Origin: Clostridiaceae bacterium
Lineage (GTDB): Bacteria; Bacillota; Clostridia; Oscillospirales; Acutalibacteraceae
NCBI GenBank assembly: GCA_904501705.1
Contig: CAJGCA010000026.1
Span: 1 to 22,315, forward strand
Length of the DNA stretch: 22,315 nucleotides
Direction of reading: 5' to 3'
Shown here: positions 15,569-22,221 of the stretch, in pieces
Layout of the letters: the number at the start of each line of letters is the position of its first letter
How positions within the stretch are numbered: the stretch's first letter is position 1
Translations under genes and position numbers: made by a program
Notes under the pieces: model-generated
What the model was told of the DNA's origin: nothing
Databases searched by the model: none
Seen by the model: only the letters and a program-made list of their open reading frames with translations

Positions 15569-16892
15569 ACCCGTTGTGGCGGTGGTCGGTCGCCCGAACG
15601 TGGGCAAATCGACCTTGTTTAATAAACTCATCGGACAGCGGCTGTCCATCGTGGAGGATACCCCCGGTGTTACCCGTGACCGCATTTTCGCGGACTGCGA
15701 GTGGCGCGGCCGCACCTTTATGTTGGCGGACACCGGCGGTATCGAGCCGAAGAGCGATGACATCATTCTTTCGCAGATGCGCCGTCAGGCACAGCTCGCC
15801 ATCGAGCAGGCGGACGTCATCATTCTGGTGACCGATCTGCGCACGGGTGTCACCGCCAACGATCAGGACGTGGCGGCGATGCTGCAGAAGAGCGGCAAAC
15901 CCATCGTGTTGTGTGTCAACAAGTGCGACACCCCCGGCACTCCGCCGGTGGAGTTTTATGAATTCTACAATCTTGGCCTCGGCGATCCGATTGCGGTTTC
16001 CTCGGTGCACGGTATGGGTACGGGCGACCTGCTCGATGCGGTGTACGAGTATCTGCCCGAGAACGACGGGGACGAGGACGAGCCCGACATCATCCACGTG
16101 GCGGTCATCGGCCGTCCCAACGCGGGTAAATCCTCGCTGGTTAACTGCATAGCCGGAGAGGAGCGCAGCATCGTCTCCAATATTGCGGGCACGACCCGTG
16201 ATGCCATCGACACCCGCATCAGCAACGCGCACGGCGAGTTCGTGTTTATCGACACCGCGGGATTGCGGCGCAAGAGCCGTGTTGACGACGCGGTGGAGAA
16301 ATACAGCGTCCTGCGCGCCGAGATGGCGGTCGAGCGGGCGGATGTGTGCGTCATTATGATCGACGGCGTCGAGGGCTTCACCGAGCAGGACAGCAAGGTT
16401 GCGGGCATCGCCCACGAGAAGGGTAAGGCCTGCATTATCGCGGTCAACAAGTGGGATGCCGTCGAGAAAGACGATAAGACGATGGATAAGATGCGCAAGC
16501 AGCTGATGAACGATTTTTCGTTTATGCCCTACGCGCCCTTCATCTTCCTGTCCGCCAAGACGGGTCAGCGTGTTGATCGTCTGTTTGAACTGATCAAGTT
16601 TGTCAGCGAGCAGAATGCGATGCGCATCTCCACGGGCACGCTCAACGATGTGCTTGCACTGGCGACCGCCCGCGTGCAGCCGCCGACGGACAAGGGCAAG
16701 CGCCTGCGCATCTATTATATGACACAGGTATCCATCAAACCGCCCACGTTCGTGTTTTTTGTCAATCGGGCGGATCTGTTCCACTTCTCCTATCAGCGGT
16801 ATCTGGAAAATCAGTTGCGGGAGACCTTTGGCTTGGAAGGGACTCCGGTGCGCTTTGTTATCCGCGAAAAAGGAGACAGAAGCACCAAGTAG
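15561..16892 (+). CDS. der: Ribosome-assembly GTPase Der (EngA)
   Basis: A 443-aa GTPase with two tandem G domains, unique to Der, needed for 50S subunit maturation. The first has GRPNVGKS (10-17), DTPGVTRDR, DTGG and NKCD (120-123). The second has GRPNAGKS (184-191), GTTRDAIDT, DTAGLRRK (231-238), NKWD (296-299) and SAKTG. A KH-like C-terminal domain (from about 360, RVQPPTDKGKRLRIYYM) contacts rRNA. The linker between G domains is short and acidic (ENDGDEDEPD). An upstream in-frame ATG at 15537 would add eight residues; ATG 15561 is chosen because AAAGGAGAGG ends 6 nt before it and MAKPVVAVVGRPNVGKS is the normal N-terminus. plsY follows after 23 bp. Confidence 0.97.
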   Translation: MAKPVVAVVGRPNVGKSTLFNKLIGQRLSIVEDTPGVTRDRIFADCEWRGRTFMLADTGGIEPKSDDIILSQMRRQAQLAIEQADVIILVTDLRTGVTANDQDVAAMLQKSGKPIVLCVNKCDTPGTPPVEFYEFYNLGLGDPIAVSSVHGMGTGDLLDAVYEYLPENDGDEDEPDIIHVAVIGRPNAGKSSLVNCIAGEERSIVSNIAGTTRDAIDTRISNAHGEFVFIDTAGLRRKSRVDDAVEKYSVLRAEMAVERADVCVIMIDGVEGFTEQDSKVAGIAHEKGKACIIAVNKWDAVEKDDKTMDKMRKQLMNDFSFMPYAPFIFLSAKTGQRVDRLFELIKFVSEQNAMRISTGTLNDVLALATARVQPPTDKGKRLRIYYMTQVSIKPPTFVFFVNRADLFHFSYQRYLENQLRETFGLEGTPVRFVIREKGDRSTK

Positions 16893-16915
16893 GCCATTTT
16901 CGGAGGGCATAATTT

Positions 16916-17602
16916 ATGGCAGCGTTTTTTATAGACAGTTGGGCGGCGCTCGTTATCGCCGCGGTGATCGGGTATTTGCTCGGCAGCATTAACTGGGCGA
17001 TCCTCATCACCCGTTGGTTTGCGCATAAGGATATTCGCTCTTTCGGCAGCGGTAATGCGGGCGCGACGAACGTGTTGCGCTCACAGGGCACGGTGCCTGC
17101 GGTGCTGACGGTGGTCGGTGATCTTGGCAAGAGCGTGCCCGCTACGTGGCTTGGCGGCTGGCTGCTGGCGAATTTTCACCTTACACAGGCGGCGTTTGAC
17201 GAGCAGGTCTTAACCATTATCGGGCGGTATGTTGCAGGGCTTTGCTGTATCATCGGGCACGTGCTGCCGATATTTTACCGCTTTCGCGGCGGCAAGGGCG
17301 TGCTCGCCACGCTCGGAATGTTCTTGGTGGCGGATTGGCGCGTGGCGCTGATGTGTTTGACGCTGTTTATTGCAATCGTTGCGGTGAGCCGTTTGGTCTC
17401 TCTCGGCTCGGTGATTGCCATCGGGTATGGCCCGTTACTGATTTTTATTCTTCACGTGTGGGTGGATAAGATGAGTCTGCCGATGGTGGTGTTCACGACC
17501 ATTATGACCGTCGCGGTGGCGACGATCATCGTCGTCAAGCACGCTGATAATATCAAGCGTCTCGCCGAGGGCAAGGAGCGCCGCGTCGGCGAGCACGCGT
17601 AA
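16916..17602 (+). CDS. plsY: Acyl-phosphate:glycerol-3-phosphate acyltransferase
   Basis: A 228-aa integral membrane enzyme that transfers an acyl group from acyl-phosphate (made by PlsX) to glycerol-3-phosphate, the first step of phospholipid synthesis. Conserved loops are present: FGSGNAGATN (43-52) and GHVLPIFYRFRGGKG (114-128), between about five hydrophobic spans. It is somewhat longer than the usual 200 residues because of an expanded loop around residues 78-100 and a basic tail. CGGAGGG lies 8 nt upstream. gpsA, which makes its substrate, starts 12 bp after the stop, with its ribosome site over that stop. Confidence 0.95.
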   Translation: MAAFFIDSWAALVIAAVIGYLLGSINWAILITRWFAHKDIRSFGSGNAGATNVLRSQGTVPAVLTVVGDLGKSVPATWLGGWLLANFHLTQAAFDEQVLTIIGRYVAGLCCIIGHVLPIFYRFRGGKGVLATLGMFLVADWRVALMCLTLFIAIVAVSRLVSLGSVIAIGYGPLLIFILHVWVDKMSLPMVVFTTIMTVAVATIIVVKHADNIKRLAEGKERRVGEHA

Positions 17603-17614
17603 GGCGGTGTTTGG

Positions 17615-18616
17615 ATGAAAACAATGGTATTCGGTGCAGGTGGCTGGGGTATCGCGCTGTCGATGGTCGCCTATGAGCACGGACACGAGATTACGCTGTG
17701 GTCTTTTTCCGAAGAGGAGATCCGCTCACTTCGTCTGCATAACGAAAATCGCCAGCGTCTGCCGGGGATATCCTTGCCCGATGGTATTACGCTGACAAAT
17801 GACCTTGCGCCTGCTGCGCAGGCGGATTATATTATCCTCGCGGTGCCATCCTTCGCTATTCGAGATACGGCGAAACGCCTGCATGGCATTGTACGTGCAG
17901 GAACGCCCATCATCAACGCGGGCAAGGGCTTGGAGGATGGCTCGCTTTTGCGGTTTTCTGAGGTGCTGGCGCAGGAATTGCCTGATAATCCAATCGTGAT
18001 TTTGTCGGGCCCCTCGCATGCGGAGGAGGTCGCGCGGCGCGTGTGCACCTCGCTGACCGTTTCGTCGACCGATTTGGTAACAGCGGAACAGGTGCAAAAG
18101 GCGTTCAGTATGCCACGGTTTCGCTTGTACGTTAACCCCGATGTTATCGGTGTTGAGCTTGGCGGTGCGCTGAAAAACGTCATCGCGCTGTGTGCAGGTA
18201 TCGTGGATGGCTTGGATATGGGCGATAACTCTAAGGCGGCGCTGATGACGCGCGGCCTTGCGGAGATTGCGCGTCTGGGCCTGAAAATGGGTGCAAATAC
18301 GAACACCTTTGCAGGACTCAGCGGTATGGGCGATCTGATGGTAACCTGTGGCAGTATGCATTCGCGTAACCGCCGCGCAGGTATCCTTATCGGGCAAGGT
18401 ACGCCGATTGATAAGACGATTGAACGCGTCGGCACGGTGGAAGGATACTGGGCGTCGCGCGCCGCGTGGGAGCTTGCCTGTCGCCACGGGGTAAAGATGC
18501 CAATCGTTGGGCAATGCTATCGCATTTGCTATGGGGGATTGGATCCGCGACAGGCGGTGCGTGAGTTGCTTGATCGCCCGTTGTGCTACGAAACGGAGTC
18601 TAACTGGATAAAATAA
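17615..18616 (+). CDS. gpsA: Glycerol-3-phosphate dehydrogenase [NAD(P)+]
   Basis: A 333-aa enzyme reducing dihydroxyacetone phosphate to sn-glycerol-3-phosphate. The Rossmann motif is GAGGWGIALS (7-16). NAGKGLE (101-107), LSGPSHAEEVA (130-140), the active-site Lys in GGALKNVIALCAGI (K187) and TFAGLSGMGDLMVTC (231-245) follow. AAGGCGGTG spans the plsY stop codon, 5 nt before the start, so translation is coupled to plsY, giving a substrate-supply pair. Length is normal. Confidence 0.97.
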   Translation: MKTMVFGAGGWGIALSMVAYEHGHEITLWSFSEEEIRSLRLHNENRQRLPGISLPDGITLTNDLAPAAQADYIILAVPSFAIRDTAKRLHGIVRAGTPIINAGKGLEDGSLLRFSEVLAQELPDNPIVILSGPSHAEEVARRVCTSLTVSSTDLVTAEQVQKAFSMPRFRLYVNPDVIGVELGGALKNVIALCAGIVDGLDMGDNSKAALMTRGLAEIARLGLKMGANTNTFAGLSGMGDLMVTCGSMHSRNRRAGILIGQGTPIDKTIERVGTVEGYWASRAAWELACRHGVKMPIVGQCYRICYGGLDPRQAVRELLDRPLCYETESNWIK

Positions 18617-18639
18617 TTAGTGAGAGGAAGTGATGACGA

Positions 18640-19503
18640 GTGAAACGCGTACCAATGATAGCGGCTATCAATGATTTGTCCGGCTTTGGACGCTGTTCGC
18701 TGACCGTCGCACTTCCAATCTTATCTGCGATGGGGTATCAGGTATGCCCGATGCCGACAGCGCTTCTGTCGGCGCATACGGGCTACCCGAATCCTCAGGT
18801 GCGGGATTTCACTGCCGATATGGGTGCGTTTTTGGCGCATTGGGATGAGCTTGGCTTGTCCTTTGATGCGGTGTTCAGCGGCTTTTTGGGGAACGCGGCG
18901 CAGGTGGATGTGCTGGAGCCGTTTATGCGTGAGCATAAGGCGCGTGGCGCGCTGTGTGTGGTTGACCCTGCTATGGCAGACCACGGGCGTCTGTATAGTG
19001 GCTGTACGCCCGAGCTGGTAAAGGAAATGTGCCGTTTAGTTTCACTCGCGAGCGTAACCACCCCTAACCTGTCCGAGGCGTGCTTACTGACGGACACACC
19101 ATATAAGCAGGTGGTCAACGAGGCCGGAATAGCAAATTGTAAGCGCTTACAATATCTGGGTGAGCAGCTACTCGCGCTCGGCTGTGCGGCGGCGGTGATC
19201 ACCGGCGTGCACACCGCGGACGATACGTTGGAGAACTGGGTGTTTGAGCGCGGTCACGAGCCGCGTATCGTGCGTACGCTCCGCGTGGGAAAGAATTTCG
19301 CGGGTACGGGGGACGTGTTTTCCTCGATGCTGTGTGGCGAGCTGCTACAAGGCGAGTCACTTTACACAGCGACCGAGCGCACGGCCGAGTTTGTGCGTGA
19401 GGTAACGGATTATACTGCAAAAGCAGGTACGCCGTTGCAGGACGGTGTGATGTTTGAGCCGTTTTTGCACCGTTTGTGCGGGCTGGCGAATGGGAATGAG
19501 TAA
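18640..19503 (+). CDS. pdxK: Pyridoxal/pyridoxamine kinase (ribokinase superfamily)
   Basis: A 287-aa kinase that phosphorylates B6 vitamers to feed PLP salvage. The N-terminal block NDLSGFGRCSLTVALPIL (from residue 11) and PTALLSAHTGYP (39-50) match PdxY/PdxK-type enzymes of Clostridia. VVDPAMADHG and TPNLSEACLLT follow, and the catalytic anion hole is GTGD (222-225) with D225 as base. Start: GTG 18640 follows GAGAGGAAG by about 10 nt; the alternative ATG 18655 would shave off the first beta strand. The gap from gpsA is 23 bp, so it is probably the last gene of this unit. Hydroxymethylpyrimidine kinases share the fold and cannot be fully excluded. Confidence 0.88.
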   Translation: MKRVPMIAAINDLSGFGRCSLTVALPILSAMGYQVCPMPTALLSAHTGYPNPQVRDFTADMGAFLAHWDELGLSFDAVFSGFLGNAAQVDVLEPFMREHKARGALCVVDPAMADHGRLYSGCTPELVKEMCRLVSLASVTTPNLSEACLLTDTPYKQVVNEAGIANCKRLQYLGEQLLALGCAAAVITGVHTADDTLENWVFERGHEPRIVRTLRVGKNFAGTGDVFSSMLCGELLQGESLYTATERTAEFVREVTDYTAKAGTPLQDGVMFEPFLHRLCGLANGNE

Positions 19504-19530
19504 GAATTGCAGTAAAAGGCAAAAAAGCAC

Positions 19531-19558
19531 TTGACATCCGCCTTTTTTATGGTAAAAT
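19531..19558 (+). promoter_or_regulatory. tRNA promoter
   Basis: TTGACA (19531-19536), 16-bp spacer, TAAAAT (19553-19558), 31 bp before the first tRNA. Confidence 0.75.
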
Positions 19559-19589
19559 ACTATTCGTGGTCGGCGAAAAGCCGCGATAT

Positions 19590-19666
19590 GGGCCTTTAAC
19601 TCAGTTGGTTAGAGTAGCCGGCTCATAACCGGTCAGTCCCGGGTTCGAGTCCCTGAAGGCCCACCA
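19590..19666 (+). tRNA. tRNA with CAU anticodon: elongator Met or Ile2
   Basis: A complete 77-nt cloverleaf with encoded CCA: acceptor GGGCCTT/AAGGCCC, D-stem ACTC/GAGT (a compensated change from the usual GCTC/GAGC), anticodon loop CTCATAA, T-loop TTCGAGT. G1-C72 pairing excludes the initiator. The CAU anticodon reads AUG as tRNA-Met, or AUA if TilS converts C34 to lysidine. The acceptor and D-arm resemble Bacillus tRNA-Ile2 more than its elongator Met, but identity cannot be fixed from sequence alone. The T-stem has a C-U mismatch (CCGGG against CCCTG). Confidence 0.93.
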
Positions 19667-19724
19667 GTTTACACTCGGACGAACGTCCGTTTCACATACG
19701 ATTCGCTTGCGGATCGGCTTATAT

Positions 19725-19800
19725 AGGGGTATAGCTCAGTTGGTAGAGCAGCGGTCTCCAAAACCGCGTGCCGAGGGTTCAAGTCCTTCTGCCCCTGCCA
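19725..19800 (+). tRNA. tRNA-Trp (CCA anticodon)
   Basis: A 76-nt cloverleaf: acceptor AGGGGTA/TGCCCCT, D-stem GCTC/GAGC, anticodon stem GCGGT/ACCGC with loop CTCCAAA (CCA, reads UGG), T-stem GAGGG/CCTTC, discriminator G and encoded CCA. In the 58-bp spacer after the first tRNA are two small hairpins (19676-19689 and 19699-19716), probably processing signals. Confidence 0.97.
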
Positions 19801-19801
19801 G

Positions 19802-19835
19802 AAAAAGACAGATTCCGACAGGAATCTGTCTTTTT
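19802..19835 (+). terminator. Terminator of the tRNA pair
   Basis: A perfect 15-bp stem (19802-19816 with 19821-19835), loop GACA, with A5 and T5 ends, right after the tRNA-Trp CCA. Confidence 0.93.
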
Positions 19836-19839
19836 CAAC

Positions 19840-20016
19840 TAAATCCACCCTTACGGGTGGGTGAAATATTGCTTCGTAATGTGAAATTCTCGCTTCGCTC
19901 GAGTGAAATCGCTGCGGCGGTGGGTGGATTTAATTTCACATTTTGCCAATAGGCAAAATAGTTCACCAAAGGCGTAAGCCTTTGATTTCACCGTGAGCGT
20001 AAGTGAACGATTTTAC
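19840..20016. repeat. Hairpin-array element with GTGAAAT/ATTTCAC spacers
   Basis: The segment is built of short hairpins separated by GTGAAAT (19861, 19881, 19903) and, further on, its reverse complement ATTTCAC (19933, 19985, degenerate at 20010). Hairpins include ATTGC/GTAAT (19868-19880), CGC/GCG (19910-19919), ATTTTGCC/GGCAAAAT (19940-19959) and AAAGGC/GCCTTT (19968-19983). An 11-bp outer stem joins TAAATCCACCC (19840-19850) to GGGTGGATTTA (19922-19932), while a local stem CCACCC/GGGTGG (19845-19860) competes for the same bases. No coding potential. Such arrays look like the small dispersed hairpin repeats seen in Ruminococcaceae genomes; copy number cannot be judged here. Confidence 0.7.
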
Positions 20017-20081
20017 AAAAAACTGCGAGAGTTCAAAGCCATACGCAAAACTACCGAAAATATCTTTTTTTAGCCCATAGA

Positions 20082-20122
20082 CAAAACAAAAGCCACGGCT
20101 TCATGCCGTGGCTTTTGTTTTG
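20082..20122. terminator. 18-bp perfect hairpin, bidirectional terminator-like
   Basis: CAAAACAAAAGCCACGGC (20082-20099) pairs perfectly with 20105-20122, loop TTCAT. A-rich and T-rich arms would give a U run on either strand. No gene obviously needs it: the tRNA unit already has its own terminator about 250 bp upstream, so it probably belongs to the repeat-rich insert. Confidence 0.75.
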
Positions 20123-20154
20123 GTGGTGGTAGGGAGTGAGTACCCCGGCACGCC

Positions 20155-20175
20155 TAAAATCCCGGAGGGATTTTA
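20155..20175. repeat. 9-bp hairpin TAAAATCCC/GGGATTTTA
   Basis: TAAAATCCC (20155-20163) pairs with GGGATTTTA (20167-20175) around GGA. The flanking AAAAT/ATTTT resembles the spacers of the 19840-20016 array, so it may be an outlying unit of it. Confidence 0.55.
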
Positions 20176-20228
20176 CAGGGGTTTGCGGAGCAGAAAGATG
20201 GATAAGCAGAGTTTTGGTCGCAAACCCA

Positions 20229-20258
20229 CGTGCCAGAGGGTACAAGTCCTTCTGCCCT
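20229..20258 (+). pseudogene. Relic of the 3' half of tRNA-Trp
   Basis: CGTGCCAGAGGGTACAAGTC and the following CTTCTGCCCT repeat tRNA-Trp positions 19767-19796 with one inserted A, one T-to-A change in the T-loop and one lost C. The T-stem still pairs. Upstream bases (20178-20228) have only scattered likeness to the 5' half, no proper anticodon stem is formed, and no CCA follows, so it is not a working tRNA. It may be an old att duplication or a decayed tandem tRNA copy. Confidence 0.6.
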
Positions 20259-20393
20259 AGCTCAAAGGCTCGGTTAAGCGCAGTTGGGCAATGATGCGTG
20301 CGTCGTGGGCGCTGCTAGCTTGCAGCGGGATGAATGGTTCGCGGAAATGCCTAAGCGGTCGATTCGGGTGATATGAGTGCTATGATACAGTAT
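20259..20393. other. Non-coding stretch with one hairpin
   Basis: Only a 6-bp hairpin (CGCTGC/GCAGCG, 20310-20327) and a TGCTATGAT extended -10-like motif (20378-20386) without a -35 are visible. A 26-codon frame at 20291 has no ribosome site. I see no recognisable gene. Confidence 0.4.
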
Positions 20394-20443
20394 AAAAAGC
20401 CGTCTCGTCGCCGTATAAAGAAGGGTTACGGGGCGGCTTTTTT
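20394..20443 (+). terminator. Terminator-like hairpin, first of a tandem pair
   Basis: AAAAAGCCG (20394-20402) pairs with CGGCTTTTT (20434-20442), with an inner CCGTA/TACGG stem, and T runs on. No identifiable gene precedes it. Confidence 0.65.
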
Positions 20444-20447
20444 ATTG

Positions 20448-20477
20448 GCAGACGGCTTATCCGTCTGCTATTTTTTT
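20448..20477 (+). terminator. Terminator, second of the tandem pair
   Basis: GCAGACGG (20448-20455), loop CTTAT, CCGTCTGC (20461-20468), then TATTTTTTT. The stem sequence GCAGACG recurs in the terminator at 20721. Confidence 0.8.
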
Positions 20478-20658
20478 GCAGTATATTGTAAGCAGTGTAG
20501 TTCTTTCGTAAAAGAATGCATCGGCGCGTAGTAGTTCCCATTTTTAAAATTGTTGCATTGTCAAAATCACTATTTTCTACATCCTTACCTTATAGAGATG
20601 CCTTTAAGAAGATCAGCATACTGTCGACAACCTATCCGCTGAACGCCCCAAGAAGGTA
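20478..20658. other. AT-rich stretch, nothing identified
   Basis: Between the tandem terminators and the palindromic promoter there is no frame with a ribosome site, no tRNA and no strong hairpin. Base composition is clearly more AT-rich than the gene-bearing part of the window. Confidence 0.4.
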
Positions 20659-20692
20659 TTGACAATAATACCAATATATGGTATTATTGTCA
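20659..20692 (+). promoter_or_regulatory. Promoter embedded in a 14-bp-arm palindrome
   Basis: TTGACA (20659-20664), 17-bp spacer, TATTAT (20682-20687). The same bases form a perfect inverted repeat, TGACAATAATACCA (20660-20673) with its complement at 20679-20692 around ATATA. Because of the symmetry the minus strand also carries GTGACA-17-TATTAT. A dimeric repressor bound to the palindrome would cover both promoter boxes. Confidence 0.7.
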
Positions 20693-20693
20693 C

Positions 20694-20754
20694 AAGATAA
20701 ATCCGTAAAAGTGGATAAATAAACGGCAGACGGGTTTATCTCGTCTGCCGTTTT
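20694..20754 (+). ncRNA. Candidate short RNA from the palindromic promoter
   Basis: From a start near 20694 to the terminator at 20721-20754 is about 60 nt, with no reading frame. The predicted 5' end AGATAAATC (20695-20703) is complementary, with one G-U pair, to all nine bases of the terminator loop GGTTTATCT (20733-20741), so a pseudoknot or competing fold is possible. Existence of the RNA is inferred from promoter-terminator spacing only. Confidence 0.35.
20721..20754 (+). terminator. Terminator ending the short transcription unit
   Basis: AAACGGCAGACG (20721-20732) pairs with CGTCTGCCGTTT (20742-20753), 12 bp, loop GGTTTATCT, ending in TTTT. Confidence 0.8.
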
Positions 20755-20823
20755 GGTATACTTGTCCGTTTTTATCGAAAATGAAAAGTGTATTCTGACG
20801 CGCTGGGAATGGGGTGTGTGGCA

Positions 20824-20937
20824 ATGGTTAATGACCATAAAACGCATTGGAAAAAGCCGTTTTTTTCGCAGAGTTACCCCCTATGTCAAAAGTACGCAGA
20901 AAAAGCTCTCAATCTCATTAAAACGCACTCTCTCTGA
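20824..20937 (+). CDS. Doubtful 37-aa small ORF
   Basis: ATG 20824 to TGA 20935-20937 encodes MVNDHKTHWKKPFFSQSYPL followed by 17 more residues (CQKYAEKALNLIKTHSL). Composition looks protein-like, with an amphipathic basic C-terminal half, but the upstream bases (GGGAATGGGGTGTGTGGCA) hold no proper ribosome site. The 18-bp inverted repeat of the recombinase region lies inside it. A second overlapping frame (20753-20950) is equally open, so it may be chance. Confidence 0.2.
   Translation: MVNDHKTHWKKPFFSQSYPLCQKYAEKALNLIKTHSL
20865..20882. repeat. Left copy of 18-bp inverted repeat flanking the recombinase
   Basis: TTCGCAGAGTTACCCCCT, exactly the reverse complement of 22298-22315. The left copy lies 79 bp beyond the recombinase stop codon. 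Confidence 0.85.
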
Positions 20938-20960
20938 CGGCATATTTTGACGGCGTATTT
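20935..20960. repeat. Tandem 13-bp repeat next to the recombinase stop
   Basis: TGACGGCATATTT (20935-20947) and TGACGGCGTATTT (20948-20960). TTTTGACGGC recurs in the same orientation at 22134-22143 upstream of the recombinase, so these may be arm-type binding sites. Confidence 0.55.
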
Positions 20961-22067
20961 TTAAAACCCAACAGCAGCGAGCTTCTCCATATTGGCGCGT
21001 TTAAGTTCCATCGAAGAATGAACATATCGATCCAACGTTACTTTTGTGCTGGAGTGACCTAGGATCTCACTAAGCGACTTAATTTCGAAGCCAACCTCAA
21101 CACAACGGGTGGCAAAGGTATGGCGCAAGGCGTGAAAGTGCACGCCCTCCAAATCACAGGCGGCGCTATAGCGACTGAGCCGATATTGCAGTGCGCGTGG
21201 CTCCATCCAACGACGCGTATCACCGGTTAACACATAGGCATCATCCAGCAAAGGACGCATTTCCTCGCAGAGCGACGCCGCGTATTCTGTCAACGGGACA
21301 AAACGTCTGGAATGGTCGCTTTTGGCTTCGCCGATCAAAACCTTGGTTTTACTGGGCGCGTTTACGGTGAGATCTTGCAGGCGCTGCATGGTTGCTGTTA
21401 TATGCACACACTTGTCCTGCAAGGAAATATCCGACCATTTCAGTGCACACACCTCTCCAATACGCATTCCCGTGAGCAGAGCCAGCAACACGCCAAATTT
21501 CACGGTATCCATATCGTTCAGCAGATACTGCACAAGCCGCGTCTGCTCTTCCGTTGACAGCACGCGCATATCACGGCGCGGCTCTTTGGGATAGATGATC
21601 TCAATTTCCGGGAATCCCTCGCCACATTGTCGTCGTCCGTGCTTGAGCACCGAACGCAGTACCGTGAGAATATCCCTCACGGTCTTCGGCGAAAAGCCGT
21701 CTGACAACAGGCCGTGGCTGAAACGCTCAACCGCAACCGTACTCAGGTTCTGCGGCATTTCCTTACCTAGGCGAGGGATGATATGCCGCTGAATAATATT
21801 GTGATACTTTACATAGGTGGATTCTTTCACACGACTACGGCAGAGCAGTAACCATTCCTCGCAATAATACCCAAGATCCATACGATTGGTTGTAGGTGCT
21901 CGGATCCGAGACGCTTTGGCATTCGCCAACTTTTCTCGCACCTCACGATAGCTTTTGGCGTAAACATAGCCAAACTCCGTCTTACCGCTCGCATCCCGCC
22001 CTTTGATATACCGCCCTTCCCAGCGTTCATCTTTTCTTTTATAGATGTTTTCACCTTTTCTTGCCAT
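20961..22067 (-). CDS. Tyrosine recombinase / site-specific integrase
   Basis: A 368-aa integrase. The N-terminal part (1-60, MARKGENIYKRKDERWEGRY and on) is the AP2-like arm-binding domain of Tn916-type integrases. A SAM-like core-binding domain (about 62-150) follows, then the catalytic domain with R202 (TGMRIGE), a likely K249, H312-x-x-R315 (HALRHTF), H338 (LGHSS) and nucleophile Y348 (LDRYVH). All catalytic residues are present, so it is probably active. ATG 22067 is chosen because AAAAGGAG lies 8 nt upstream and MARKGENIYKRKD is the usual start; the open frame upstream to 22289 reads through promoter and repeat DNA. No excisionase, relaxase or phage gene is in view. Codon use is less GC-rich than in the housekeeping genes. 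Confidence 0.95.
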   Translation of the reverse strand: MARKGENIYKRKDERWEGRYIKGRDASGKTEFGYVYAKSYREVREKLANAKASRIRAPTTNRMDLGYYCEEWLLLCRSRVKESTYVKYHNIIQRHIIPRLGKEMPQNLSTVAVERFSHGLLSDGFSPKTVRDILTVLRSVLKHGRRQCGEGFPEIEIIYPKEPRRDMRVLSTEEQTRLVQYLLNDMDTVKFGVLLALLTGMRIGEVCALKWSDISLQDKCVHITATMQRLQDLTVNAPSKTKVLIGEAKSDHSRRFVPLTEYAASLCEEMRPLLDDAYVLTGDTRRWMEPRALQYRLSRYSAACDLEGVHFHALRHTFATRCVEVGFEIKSLSEILGHSSTKVTLDRYVHSSMELKRANMEKLAAVGF

Positions 22068-22221
22068 GGCAAACAACACTCCTTTTAGGCCTGTTCGATT
22101 CCGGTGCCGCCTGTCTGCAAATGGAGACGGCTTTTTTGACGGCAAATGCCGTGTAAAAATGTGATAATTTCTGCGTAAAAAGCTGTAGACCTCTATTAAA
22201 AATGTGCAAATTTGGATTTTT

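Noticed and set aside
15486..16910. 474-codon open frame antisense to der
   Set aside because: A shadow of der; the translation has no recognisable domain and no ribosome site.
19509..19549. Terminator after pdxK (AAAAGGC ... GCCTTTTTT)
   Set aside because: The arms are short with a loop of about 20 nt, and the T run lies in the spacer of the tRNA promoter; a chance pairing is as likely.
19840..20016. CRISPR array
   Set aside because: The repeated GTGAAAT unit is only 7 bp, the intervals are themselves hairpins, and orientation flips half-way; no cas genes.
20051..20245. 64-codon minus-strand ORF
   Set aside because: It runs straight through the 18-bp perfect hairpin and the tRNA relic, so it is translated repeat DNA rather than a gene.
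20291..20371. 26-codon ORF (MMRASWALLACSG...)
   Set aside because: No ribosome site or promoter; length within chance expectation.
20708..20719. Near DnaA box (TTATCCACT on the minus strand)
   Set aside because: A single imperfect match with no cluster, no AT-rich unwinding element and no dnaA/dnaN genes nearby.
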